A program made the translations under genes and the position numbers. Shown piece after piece: positions 32,813-40,804 of a stretch of DNA of 64,000 bases. This DNA comes from Sphingomonadaceae bacterium (GTDB taxonomy: Bacteria; Pseudomonadota; Alphaproteobacteria; Sphingomonadales; Sphingomonadaceae), in the NCBI GenBank assembly GCA_024236195.1, contig JACKKZ010000007.1:1-64000 (forward strand). The letters run 5' to 3'. Each line of letters starts with the position of its first letter. Within the stretch, counting starts at the first letter, position 1. The notes below the pieces were generated by a model. That model was not told the origin of the DNA. It saw only the letters and a list, made by a program, of their open reading frames with translations, and did no database searches.

Positions 32813-32962
32813 CTCCTCCCCATTTTTGCGCAGCACAAATGGGGAGGGGGACCGCCAGCCTGCAAGGCTGGTGGTGGAGGGGGGCTTGCGAAGGGGCCCC
32901 TCCGTCACGAGGCCCGTGGCCTCGCGCCACCTCCCCAAATGGCTTGCGCAATTTGGGGAGGA
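32813..32962. repeat. sphingomonad intergenic palindromic repeat
   Basis: This 150-bp gene-free block lies between two convergent genes. It is built from nested hairpins: CTCCCCATTT with AAATGGGGAG at the left, CCAGCCTGCAAGGCTGG and CGAGGCCCGTGGCCTCG in the middle, and CCTCCCCAAAT with ATTTGGGGAGG at the right. The ends mirror each other. Repeats of this design are common between sphingomonad genes and could also serve as a two-way terminator here. Confidence 0.75.
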
Positions 32963-32972
32963 ACTGGCTCGA

Positions 32973-34409
32973 TCAGCTCTTCGCAAACGGGTTCTTCGGG
33001 CTTTTCAGCACTACCCGCACCGGCACGGCGTCAAAGCCGAGTGACTTGCGGATGCCGTTGACCAGATAGCGTTCATAGCTCTTGGGCAGCATGTCCAGCC
33101 GCGTGCCGAACACAACGAACCGCGGCGGCCGGGTGCCGGCCTGGGTGATATAGCGCAGCTTGATCCGCTTGCCCTTGGGCGCGGGGGGCGGGTTGGCTTC
33201 CAGTGCATCGTCGAACCAGCGGTTGAGCGCAGCGGTGGGCACGCGGCGGCTCCAGCTTTCGCGCAGCACGAAGGCAGCGCGGATCATGTCGTCCAGCCCT
33301 TTGCCGGTCTTGGCGCTGACCGCGAACAGCGGCAGGCCGCGCACCTGCGCCAGCCCTTCGTCCAATGCCCCGCGAATGCCGTTGAACAGGCTGGAAGGAT
33401 CATCTGTGCCGATCTTGCCTGCCACGTCCCACTTGTTGATCGCGATCATCAGTGCGCGGCCTTCTTCCAGCACATGGCTGGCGATCTTCAGGTCCTGATG
33501 CTCCAGCCCCTTGGTCGCATCCAGCAGCAGCACGACGACTTCGGCAAAATCTACCGCGCGGCGCGCGTCAGCGACGGAGAGCTTTTCCAGCTTGTCCGTC
33601 ACGCGCGATCTCTTGCGCATTCCCGCCGTGTCGATCAGGCGGATATCCAGCGGTTCGCCGCCGCGCGGATCGGTCCATTGCCAATCGACAGCGATGGAAT
33701 CGCGCGTAATACCCGCTTCCGGGCCGGTCAGCAGCCGATTTTCGCCCAGCAGGCGGTTGATGAGGGTGGACTTGCCTGCATTGGGCCGCCCGACAATGGC
33801 GAGCTTGAGCGGGCCAAGCGGTTCCTCTTCCTCTTCCAGCTCCTCGCCAGCCTCCAGCCGGGCTGCGCGCGCCGCAGCGGCTGCCTCTGCGGCAGCTTCA
33901 GCTTCCTCCTCAAAATGGCCGATCAGGGGCCATAGCCCTTCGAACAGATCCGCCACGCCTTCGCCATGTTCAGCCGAGATGGCGACAGGTGTGCCCAGGC
34001 CGAGCGAGAAAGCTTCGTACATGCCGGCATCGCCAGCCTTGCCTTCCGCCTTGTTGGCCACCAGCACCACCGGCACATTGACCGTGCGCAGCCAGCGGGC
34101 GATTTCCTCGTCCAGCGGAGTGATCCCGGCGCGGGCATCTATCACGAACAGGGCCGCGTCTGCCCCTTCGATGCTGACTTCGGTCTGGGCGCGCATCCGG
34201 CCCGGCAGCGATTCGGAGTCTTCATCTTCCCAGCCCGCCGTATCGACGACCGTGAATTTCATCCCCGCCAGCTCGGCATCGCCCATCCGGCGGTCACGCG
34301 TGACGCCGGGCTGGTCATCGACCAGCGCGAGTTTCTTGCCCACCAGCCGGTTGAACAATGTGGACTTGCCGACATTGGGGCGGCCGATAATGATGACTTG
34401 CGGAAGCAT
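32973..34409 (-). CDS. der: ribosome-assembly GTPase Der (EngA)
   Basis: Essential GTPase for 50S subunit maturation with two tandem G domains and a KH-like C-terminus. Domain 1 has GRPNVGKST and DTAGWED; domain 2 has GRPNAGKST and DTAGMRKRS, with NKWD as G4. An acidic, Ala-rich linker of about 35 residues separates them. The C-terminal KH part includes IKLRYITQAGTRPPRF. The start at 34409 is chosen over an in-frame ATG at 34451 because MLPQVIIIGRPN is the usual N-terminus. Length is 478 aa. Confidence 0.97.
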   Translation of the reverse strand: MLPQVIIIGRPNVGKSTLFNRLVGKKLALVDDQPGVTRDRRMGDAELAGMKFTVVDTAGWEDEDSESLPGRMRAQTEVSIEGADAALFVIDARAGITPLDEEIARWLRTVNVPVVLVANKAEGKAGDAGMYEAFSLGLGTPVAISAEHGEGVADLFEGLWPLIGHFEEEAEAAAEAAAAARAARLEAGEELEEEEEPLGPLKLAIVGRPNAGKSTLINRLLGENRLLTGPEAGITRDSIAVDWQWTDPRGGEPLDIRLIDTAGMRKRSRVTDKLEKLSVADARRAVDFAEVVVLLLDATKGLEHQDLKIASHVLEEGRALMIAINKWDVAGKIGTDDPSSLFNGIRGALDEGLAQVRGLPLFAVSAKTGKGLDDMIRAAFVLRESWSRRVPTAALNRWFDDALEANPPPAPKGKRIKLRYITQAGTRPPRFVVFGTRLDMLPKSYERYLVNGIRKSLGFDAVPVRVVLKSPKNPFAKS

Positions 34410-34547
34410 GATTGGCCGCAGGTGGCGCTTTGCGCGCCCGTTGGCAAGCACAGAGCGTAACTGAGCGTAAAATCGGTGATCATGGTTATTTCCGGTTAAC
34501 CGTGACCGGCAGGGTCATCCTAACCGCCTAAGGGGCAGAGAGGCGGC

Positions 34548-35270
34548 ATGAAATTGCCGCTGACCTCCTTGATCCTTGCCGCTGCCTTGAGCGTGCCTGC
34601 TGCTGCAGGCGCGGAAAGCGCGGTCGGAAGCTCCTATCGCAACGCTCGCAGCGACGGCAATGAGTTGCCGCCTTACCTGCAATGCGTTCCATTCGCCCGT
34701 GAACAATCGGGCATCCGTATATACGGGGATGCCCATACATGGTGGGATCAGGCCGAAGGCCGCTACCAGCGGGGCAACCAGCCGCGCGTGGGCGCGGTGA
34801 TGGCGTTTGTGCCCCATCGCAATATGCAGCTGGGCCATGTCGCCATGGTCAGCCGGGTGATTGATTCGCGCACTGTGCTGCTGACCCATGCCAACTGGTC
34901 GCCGATCAATGGCCGCCGCGGCCAGATTGAGCGTGATGTGAAGGCGATTGACGTTTCACCGGGTAACGACTGGAGCCAGGTGCGCGTGTGGTATGATCCG
35001 CTGCAGGCGCTGGGCAAGACGCCGTGGCCAGTGGCTGGCTTCATCTATGCTGAAAGTGCAAAGGGCCAGCGGGACATCTTCTCCAACGCGCGCAGCACAG
35101 TGATCGCCCGGCGCGAAGTGCAGCCAGCGCCGCAGGCTGTGTCAGCCAACCCTTCGCGCGCTTTCCAGCAGGCTTTTTCCGGGGGATTCTCTGCGCCGCG
35201 CAGCACTCAGCCCAAAATTGCCTCTGCCCCGCGCCGCGATGTGGTTGCAGATATCATTCGGCGTAACTAG
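34548..35270 (+). CDS. secreted CHAP-domain protein
   Basis: Exported peptidoglycan hydrolase candidate of 240 aa. A signal peptide covers about residues 1-22. The CHAP domain (about 40-150) has the catalytic Cys in LQCVPFAREQSG, His in MQLGHVAMVSRV and an Asn-containing THANW, the C-H-N triad order of the family. The C-terminal 80 residues are Ala/Gln/Arg-rich and probably disordered. It is divergent from der. It probably cuts peptide or amide bonds in the cell wall during growth. Confidence 0.88.
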   Translation: MKLPLTSLILAAALSVPAAAGAESAVGSSYRNARSDGNELPPYLQCVPFAREQSGIRIYGDAHTWWDQAEGRYQRGNQPRVGAVMAFVPHRNMQLGHVAMVSRVIDSRTVLLTHANWSPINGRRGQIERDVKAIDVSPGNDWSQVRVWYDPLQALGKTPWPVAGFIYAESAKGQRDIFSNARSTVIARREVQPAPQAVSANPSRAFQQAFSGGFSAPRSTQPKIASAPRRDVVADIIRRN

Positions 35271-35369
35271 ATGGGGCCTGCCCAACCTTAGGTTGAAAAT
35301 CGCGCGGCAGGGTTGATTTTACAACTGCTTAATGCGCGAGACAGGAACAGCTGGCCATGGGCCAGTCGA

Positions 35370-35433
35370 GAAGGGGCAGGACGCTCCCTGAGCCGGCCGA
35401 GAACCAATTCAGATTGTCGCGGCCTGCCCCTTC
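35370..35433. other. long-range inverted repeat in the intergenic region
   Basis: GAAGGGGCAGG (35370-35380) pairs perfectly with CCTGCCCCTTC (35423-35433) across 42 bases, and a CTGGCC/GGCCAG hairpin lies just to the left. No T-run follows on either strand, so a simple intrinsic terminator is not supported. A processed 3' UTR of the minus-strand DUF3297 gene or a small RNA is possible. Confidence 0.35.
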
Positions 35434-35451
35434 GAATTCTTCAGCGCCTGA

Positions 35452-35775
35452 TCAGGCCTTGGCCACCGGCGGGTTTTCGCCCAGATCCTCGTACCACGCT
35501 TCCACCGGGCCGGTCAGCTTGATGGTCAGCGGGTTGCCCTTGCGATCCATCGTCTTGCCTGCCTGCACCCGCACCCAGCCTTCGGAAATGCAATATTCCT
35601 CGATATTGGTGCGCACCGTGCCTTTGAACCGGATGCCGATGCCGCGTTGCAACTTCTCCGCATCGAAAAATTCGCTGCGCGGATTGATCGCGATGCGATC
35701 CGGCGGAACATCGCCGGCATTGGTTGCGGGGGCGGCTTCTGCGCCGGTCTCTGGGGTGTTGTCACTTTCGCTCAT
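35452..35775 (-). CDS. DUF3297 family protein
   Basis: Conserved small protein of 107 aa. After an acidic, disordered N-terminus the conserved core reads RIAINPRSEFFDAEKLQRGI, then FKGTVRTNIEEYCISEGWVR and KGNPLTIKLTGPVEAWYED, the DUF3297 pattern. There is no signal or membrane segment. Biochemical function is unknown; related proteins are widespread and may bind glutathione or nucleic acid only by annotation. The start at 35775 is used because the four upstream residues lack a ribosome site. Confidence 0.85.
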   Translation of the reverse strand: MSESDNTPETGAEAAPATNAGDVPPDRIAINPRSEFFDAEKLQRGIGIRFKGTVRTNIEEYCISEGWVRVQAGKTMDRKGNPLTIKLTGPVEAWYEDLGENPPVAKA

Positions 35776-35910
35776 GGCCGGGGCCATTACTGCGGTGATG
35801 AATTGCGGGCAAGATGAGTCAAGCGCGCGCTTGCCCTTTTGTGCCTGCCCTACTAAGGGCGCTGGCTTGATCGTGCGGGCTTTGTCCCGCGCGCGGCTTT
35901 CGTTCGGGTT

Positions 35911-35995
35911 GCGGGCGTGGCGGAATTGGTAGACGCGCTGGTTTTAGGTACCAGTATCGAAAGATGTGGGGGTTCGAGTCCCTTCGCCCGCACCA
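35911..35995 (+). tRNA. tRNA-Leu (anticodon TAG)
   Basis: An 85-nt class II tRNA: acceptor GCGGGCG/CGCCCGC, anticodon stem CTGGT/ACCAG with loop TTTAGGT giving anticodon TAG (35945-35947), a long variable arm, T loop GTTCGAGTC and encoded CCA at 35993-35995. It lies 63 bases upstream of tig. Confidence 0.97.
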
Positions 35996-36058
35996 ATCCC
36001 GCCCATCCCAAGCTCCGCAGACAGTATAGATTAGTTTGAAAAGGCTTTAGTTCGCACC

Positions 36059-37642
36059 ATGCAGATCAAAGAGACCACCAATGAAGGCCTCAAGCGCGGC
36101 TACCAGCTGACGATCCCGGCTTCCGATATCGAAGCGAAGATCGACGCCGAAGTGAAGAAGGTTGCGCCGCAGGTGCGCATGCCCGGCTTCCGCCCCGGCA
36201 AGGTGCCTGCCAACCTCGTGCGCAAGATGCACGGCGAGCAGCTCCACGCACAGGTCGTGAACGATGCGATTCGCGACTCGGTCGATTCGCTGATGCGCGA
36301 CAAGCAGCTGCGCCCCGCGATGCAGCCGAAGATCGAAATGGCAGAAGGCTATGACCAGGGCAAGGATGCCGAGCTGACTGTCGAGCTGGAAGTGCTGCCC
36401 GAAGTGGAAGCACCCGAAGTGGACGGGCTGAAGCTGGAAAAGCTGGTTGTTCCGGTGACGGACGCACAGGTTGACGAAGCGCTGCAGAACATCGCTTCGG
36501 GCCAGAAGAGCTACAAGGATGCCGCCAAGTCCAAGAAGGCTGCCGATGGCGATCAGGTCATCATCGACTTCGTGGGCAAGCTGGACGGCAAAGCTTTCGA
36601 AGGCGGCAGCGCGGAAGACGCGCCGCTGGTGATCGGCTCCGGTCAGTTCATCCCCGGCTTCGAAGAGCAGCTGGTGGGTGTGAAGACCGGTGACGAGAAA
36701 GTCATCACCGTGACCTTCCCCGAAGATTACCCGGCGGAAGAGCTGAAGGGCAAGGACGCCACTTTCGATATCACCGTGAAGCAGGTGAAGGTCGAAGACG
36801 AAACCAAGGTGGACGAAGATTTTGCCAAGAACCTTGGGCTCGAAAGCCTCGACCAGCTCAAGGGTCTGCTGCGCGGCCAGCTGGAGCAGGAAACTGCCGG
36901 CCTGACCCGCACGCAGATGAAGCGTGCCCTGCTCGACCAGCTCGCTGCTGGCCATGATTTCGACGTGCCGGAAGGCATGGTGAACGCCGAATTCGAACAG
37001 ATCTGGGCCCAGCTCCAGCAGGAAGCTGCGCGCGAGGAAGATCCCGCAGCAGCGCTGAAGGAAATCGAAGCGGAGAAGGACGATTACCGCGACATCGCCG
37101 TGCGCCGTGTGCGCCTTGGTCTGTTGCTCTCGGAAATCGGCCAGAAGAACGGCGTCGAAGTGACGCAGCAGGAAATGAGCATGCTCATCCAGCAGGCGGC
37201 CCAGCAGTACCGTGCGGAAGACCGTGAACGGTTCATCCAGTATGTCCAGCAGGAGCCGATGGCCGCTGCCCAGCTGCGCGCCCCGCTCTATGAAGACAAG
37301 GTCGTCGATTTCCTGTTCGACAAGGCTGAAGTGACTGAACGCGAAGTGACGCGTGACGAGCTGCAGGCTGCGATCGAAGCGGACGACAGCGAAGAAGCGA
37401 AGAAGCCTGCTGCCAAGAAGGCCCCGGCCAAGAAGGCGGCTGCGAAGAAGGCTCCCGCCAAGAAGGCTGACGCAGAGGAAAAGCCTGCTGCCAAGAAAGC
37501 TCCGGCGAAGAAGGCCCCGGCCAAGAAGGCTGCGCCCAAAGCTGCGGAAGACGAGCCGGCTGCTGAGAAGAAGCCTGCCGCAAAGAAGGCTCCTGCCAAG
37601 AAGTCTGCTGCGAAGAAGGCCCCGGCGAAGAAGGCTGACTAG
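36059..37642 (+). CDS. tig: trigger factor with histone H1-like C-terminal tail
   Basis: Ribosome-bound chaperone and peptidyl-prolyl isomerase. The ribosome-binding domain (1-145) has the signature GFRPGKVP; the FKBP-type PPIase domain follows (DFVGKLDGKAFEGGSAED, FIPGFEEQLVG, TVTFPEDYPAEELKGKDA), then the helical chaperone domain. The protein is 527 aa, about 80 longer than usual: residues from about 447 to the end are repeats of AAKKAPAKK with acidic breaks, resembling histone H1. The stop codon TAG is formed by the end of the gene plus the first base of an inserted element. It is probably followed in many relatives by clpP-clpX, found 5.4 kb further on here. Confidence 0.97.
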   Translation: MQIKETTNEGLKRGYQLTIPASDIEAKIDAEVKKVAPQVRMPGFRPGKVPANLVRKMHGEQLHAQVVNDAIRDSVDSLMRDKQLRPAMQPKIEMAEGYDQGKDAELTVELEVLPEVEAPEVDGLKLEKLVVPVTDAQVDEALQNIASGQKSYKDAAKSKKAADGDQVIIDFVGKLDGKAFEGGSAEDAPLVIGSGQFIPGFEEQLVGVKTGDEKVITVTFPEDYPAEELKGKDATFDITVKQVKVEDETKVDEDFAKNLGLESLDQLKGLLRGQLEQETAGLTRTQMKRALLDQLAAGHDFDVPEGMVNAEFEQIWAQLQQEAAREEDPAAALKEIEAEKDDYRDIAVRRVRLGLLLSEIGQKNGVEVTQQEMSMLIQQAAQQYRAEDRERFIQYVQQEPMAAAQLRAPLYEDKVVDFLFDKAEVTEREVTRDELQAAIEADDSEEAKKPAAKKAPAKKAAAKKAPAKKADAEEKPAAKKAPAKKAPAKKAAPKAAEDEPAAEKKPAAKKAPAKKSAAKKAPAKKAD

Positions 37643-37908
37643 AGCCTGCTGACGTTACATTGATCCACCTTGATTGGACGAGAAGGTCCTGTGGCAAGGC
37701 GCGGGTCGCAGCAGAGGCTGGTTGCCTCTGCAAGAACCGCAACGCTGTCCACAGGGCCTTCTCGTCCAACCCTGCGGGCGGGCCGATTTTGCTCCGTGGC
37801 GGCGTTGCTCGTCGATCACGATGCTACGGCATCGCTCGCTCCTCGCGCCTTCCCACGAACTAAAATCGGCTCCGTCAAGGTGGGTCTATGCAATGTCATC
37901 AGGCTCTA
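37640..37908. mobile_element. MITE with 34-bp terminal inverted repeats in the tig stop codon
   Basis: A non-coding element with imperfect inverted ends. Positions 37640-37673 match the complement of 37875-37908 at 29 of 34 bases, and both begin TAGAGCCTG. TA is the likely duplicated target. Inside lies a second inverted repeat of 21 bases with one mismatch (37674-37694 and 37749-37769), with a GCAGAGGC/GCCTCTGC hairpin within, and a GCCGATTTT/AAAATCGGC pair in the right half. Removing the element and one TA leaves GAC-TAA, so the ancestral tig stop was TAA. No transposase is encoded; short frames here are not genes. Confidence 0.82.
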
Positions 37909-37937
37909 AGCCTCTTTCACAGCTTTCAAGCTAATCG

Positions 37938-37980
37938 AGCCGCCGCTTCGGGGATGCCCGGAGCGGCGGTTTCGCTTTTT
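37938..37980 (+). terminator. intrinsic terminator of tig
   Basis: CCGCCGCT pairs with AGCGGCGG around an inner CGGG-GATG-CCCG hairpin, followed by TTTCGCTTTTT. It lies just beyond the inserted element and was presumably directly downstream of tig before the insertion. Confidence 0.88.
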
Positions 37981-39524
37981 CAGGGCAGCGCTTCGCCTTC
38001 GCCCCAGGGTTCAAGGGAAGGCGCGGCCAGCTCTGCGCTGCGCACCCGTTCATAGGCGGCACCAATCGCCAGCACTCTGGCATCATCCCACTTAGTGCCA
38101 ATGAAGCTGAGGCCAATCGGCAAGCCTTCCACCGCGCCCATCGGCACAGTCAAATGCGGATATCCGGCCACCGCCGCCAGCCCGGTCAGGCCCACGCCGC
38201 CGGTGAAATTGTCCCCATTGACCAGGTCGATAGTCCAGGCCGGATTGTTGGTCGGCGCGATCAGCACCGCCACGTCATTGCCGCGCAGCAGCTTGTCGAT
38301 CCCCTCCGGCCCGGCCAGCCGCAGCGAATTGGCGCGCGCCGCCTCATAGGCTTCGCGGTCGGTGGTTTCCTGCGCCATGATGAAGAGCGACTGGCCAAAC
38401 CAGCGCAGTTCCGTATCGGCATTGGCTTCGTTAAAGGTGATCACCTCTGCCAGACTGCGCGGCTGAGCGGTGTTCGGCAAGCTGCCGAGATAGGCATCCA
38501 GCCCTTCGCGGAATTCGAACAACAGCACCGTGAATTCATCGTGCCCGATCGCCGGGTCCGGCTGGTATTCGACATCGACCAGAATCGCGCCTGCACCGCG
38601 CAAATCATCCAGCGCAGTGCCGAACAGCGCGCCAATATCCTTGCGCGGGCCGACCCGCTGGACCAGCACCCCGATCCGCACGCCTTTCAGGCTGGACGTC
38701 GCAATCCCGCTGGTCAGGCCGGGGCGATATTTGTCCGCCTCTGCCGTCGCCGGATCAGCCGGATCGCTGCCAGTGATGGCCCACAGCAGCAAGGCGGCAT
38801 CGGGAACGCTCTTTGCCATCGGTCCTGCGGTATCCTGTGACACGCTGATCGGCACCACATGGGTGCGGCTGACCATGCCGACGGTGGGCTTGAACCCGAC
38901 AATGCCGTTAATCGCCGCCGGGCAGGTGATCGAACCGTCCGTCTCTGTGCCGATGGCGGCCCACGCCAGATCGGCGGCAATCGCCGCCCCGCTGCCGGAG
39001 GATGAGCCACAGGCGGTTCGGTCCAGCGCATAGGGGTTGCGCGTCAGCCCGCCCACTGCGCTCCACCCGCTGCTGGAACTGGTATCGCGGAAATTGGCCC
39101 ATTCGGAGAGGTTGGTCTTGCCCAGCACCACGCCGCCCGCCGCGCGGAGATTGGCGATCAGCGGGGCATCGCGTTCGGTCCGGTTATCCTTGAGCGCCAG
39201 ACTGCCAGCCGTGGTCGGCCATTCGCGGGTTTCGATATTGTCCTTCACCAGCACCGTGCGCCCGCCAAGGGGCAGCTGCACTGCCTTGCCAGCCTCCATC
39301 GGCGCATCGGGATTGACGACAATCACCGCGTTTAGCGCAGGCCCATTGTCATCAACGGCCTCAATCCGGTCGAGATAGCTATGAGCGCTCAACACCGCTC
39401 TTGGTGGTTCGCGCAGGATAATGACGTCTTGCTCCTGCGCCTTTTCCTGTGCCAGCACGGGCAGGGGGAGGGCCGTCAACGGAGTGCTTGCCAGCATCAG
39501 GGCCAGCGCAGTGCGAATTGTGCT
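37980..39524 (-). CDS. exported amidase-signature enzyme
   Basis: Amidase signature family hydrolase of 514 aa with a signal peptide (about residues 1-25, ending VLAQ). The Ser-cisSer-Lys triad parts are present: Lys in GRTVLVKDNIE, the Gly/Ser-rich CGSSSGSGAAIA with the cis-Ser, and the nucleophile in TDGSITCPAA; the usual GGSIRxPA is slightly altered here. The C-terminal part includes LTGLAAVAGYPHLTVPMG. It converges on tig and diverges from the TIR gene. The substrate may be a peptide or aryl amide reaching the periplasm; it is not identifiable. Confidence 0.9.
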   Translation of the reverse strand, partial: STIRTALALMLASTPLTALPLPVLAQEKAQEQDVIILREPPRAVLSAHSYLDRIEAVDDNGPALNAVIVVNPDAPMEAGKAVQLPLGGRTVLVKDNIETREWPTTAGSLALKDNRTERDAPLIANLRAAGGVVLGKTNLSEWANFRDTSSSSGWSAVGGLTRNPYALDRTACGSSSGSGAAIAADLAWAAIGTETDGSITCPAAINGIVGFKPTVGMVSRTHVVPISVSQDTAGPMAKSVPDAALLLWAITGSDPADPATAEADKYRPGLTSGIATSSLKGVRIGVLVQRVGPRKDIGALFGTALDDLRGAGAILVDVEYQPDPAIGHDEFTVLLFEFREGLDAYLGSLPNTAQPRSLAEVITFNEANADTELRWFGQSLFIMAQETTDREAYEAARANSLRLAGPEGIDKLLRGNDVAVLIAPTNNPAWTIDLVNGDNFTGGVGLTGLAAVAGYPHLTVPMGAVEGLPIGLSFIGTKWDDARVLAIGAAYERVRSAELAAPSLEPWGEGEALP

Positions 39525-39637
39525 CATGGCGCGCATCCTGCCACCGAAGCCCAGCGACGCAAGCCTGCTGTGCACTGCTCTATTGAATTATCGGCGCAAA
39601 CCTCCACAATCCGGGCCGAGTCACATCGGGGGAAGTG

Positions 39638-40804
39638 ATGGCGAATGATCCGGATACTGCAGCCGCCAAGCGGCAGCCCGTGGCCTTTATCAGCCACCAT
39701 TCCTCGCAGGTGGATGCCGCGCGGCACCTTGCACGCGTGCTCGAACGCCACGGCATCCGCGGCTGGATGGCCCCGGACGATATCGAGCCGGGCAAGCCCT
39801 TTGACCAGGTGATTATCGAACAGATTGGCAAGAGCGATGTTATCCTGCTGCTGTTCTGCTCCCGCTCTGACCAGTCGAAACACGTCAAGCGCGAGATCAT
39901 GCTGGCGGAGCAGAACCATAAGCTGATCTATCCGATCCGGCTGGAAACGATCCAGCCAGAGGGGTTGGCTTACTGGCTGCAGGATTACCAGTGGATCGAC
40001 TGGCTCGACCAGCGCGACGAAGCGATAGAACGCATGGTGCGCACGATCCGCTCGCAGCTGGATATGCCGGAGGAAAGTCCGCCGCAAATGGCGCCACAAC
40101 CCCTTGCGGCAGGGCCTGCGCAGGAATCGGTGGCGCCTTCTTCTCCCCCGCCTACTTCTCCGCCTCCTTCACCGTCACCTGCAAAGGCGGAGGGCAATGC
40201 TGCGCCCGCGCCAAACATTGTCCCGGCCTCGCCCAATCGCTGGCTGGTCTTGCTGATTCCGCTGGGCCTGTTGGGGGTGCTGCTGCTGATTTTCCTGATC
40301 GCGCTGGCGGTTGATATGTCCGGTAGCGAATTTGACCCGGTGCCTGTGCCCACCCCGACGACCGGGGCGGACGCGCAGGCCGTCGATGCCCTGCAGCCGG
40401 GGCGCTATGCGCTCACCTACCAGCTTGGTTTTTTCAATGGCGGCGATGCTGGTGGCAACCGGGCCAAGGCGGAAGAAACACTGGCAGCCTCCGCGCGGGA
40501 GGAGTGTATCGGCGACCCGGCAACGCAGGACCCGGCCGATACCGCACGGCGTTTCTTTTACACGCCGCTGGCCAATTGCACTGTCGCAGATGTCAGGGCC
40601 GGGGGCGGCCTGGTCTCTGGCGAACTGCAATACCTCGGTTCGGACAATGTCCAGACCAACACCACGCTCGAAGGCTTTTACACCAGCACCAGCGCGCAGG
40701 TGGAATATGTTGTGGTACAATATAACGCGGCAGCCGGGGCGAATATGGGCGTGGACTATGCGCTGACCGTCACCGCCAATCGGGTGGGGGAGTGTGCGTT
40801 TTAG
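39638..40804 (+). CDS. TIR-domain transmembrane protein with DUF3617-like C-terminus
   Basis: A 388-aa protein. Residues 15-125 form a TIR_2 domain: VAFISHHSSQVDAARHLA, GWMAPDDIEPGKPF, and HVKREIMLAEQN with Glu86 at the position of the NAD-hydrolysing glutamate of enzymatic TIRs. A proline-rich linker (147-200) precedes one membrane helix (202-226). The remaining 160 residues should be periplasmic and resemble DUF3617 (LQPGRYALTYQLG, paired Cys in EECIGD and LANCTVAD, GGGLVSGELQY). The ATG at 39638 is preferred to a GTG one codon upstream. It is divergent from the amidase. Function, signalling or defence, is open. Confidence 0.82.
   Translation: MANDPDTAAAKRQPVAFISHHSSQVDAARHLARVLERHGIRGWMAPDDIEPGKPFDQVIIEQIGKSDVILLLFCSRSDQSKHVKREIMLAEQNHKLIYPIRLETIQPEGLAYWLQDYQWIDWLDQRDEAIERMVRTIRSQLDMPEESPPQMAPQPLAAGPAQESVAPSSPPPTSPPPSPSPAKAEGNAAPAPNIVPASPNRWLVLLIPLGLLGVLLLIFLIALAVDMSGSEFDPVPVPTPTTGADAQAVDALQPGRYALTYQLGFFNGGDAGGNRAKAEETLAASAREECIGDPATQDPADTARRFFYTPLANCTVADVRAGGGLVSGELQYLGSDNVQTNTTLEGFYTSTSAQVEYVVVQYNAAAGANMGVDYALTVTANRVGECAF

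Noticed and set aside
31668..32951. 427-aa minus-strand open frame
   Set aside because: Antisense to the TonB receptor, running into the intergenic repeat; His/Gly-rich shadow without a domain.
37660..37934. Three overlapping 60-90-aa frames after tig
   Set aside because: They lie within the inserted hairpin element and its flank; no ribosome sites or known domains.
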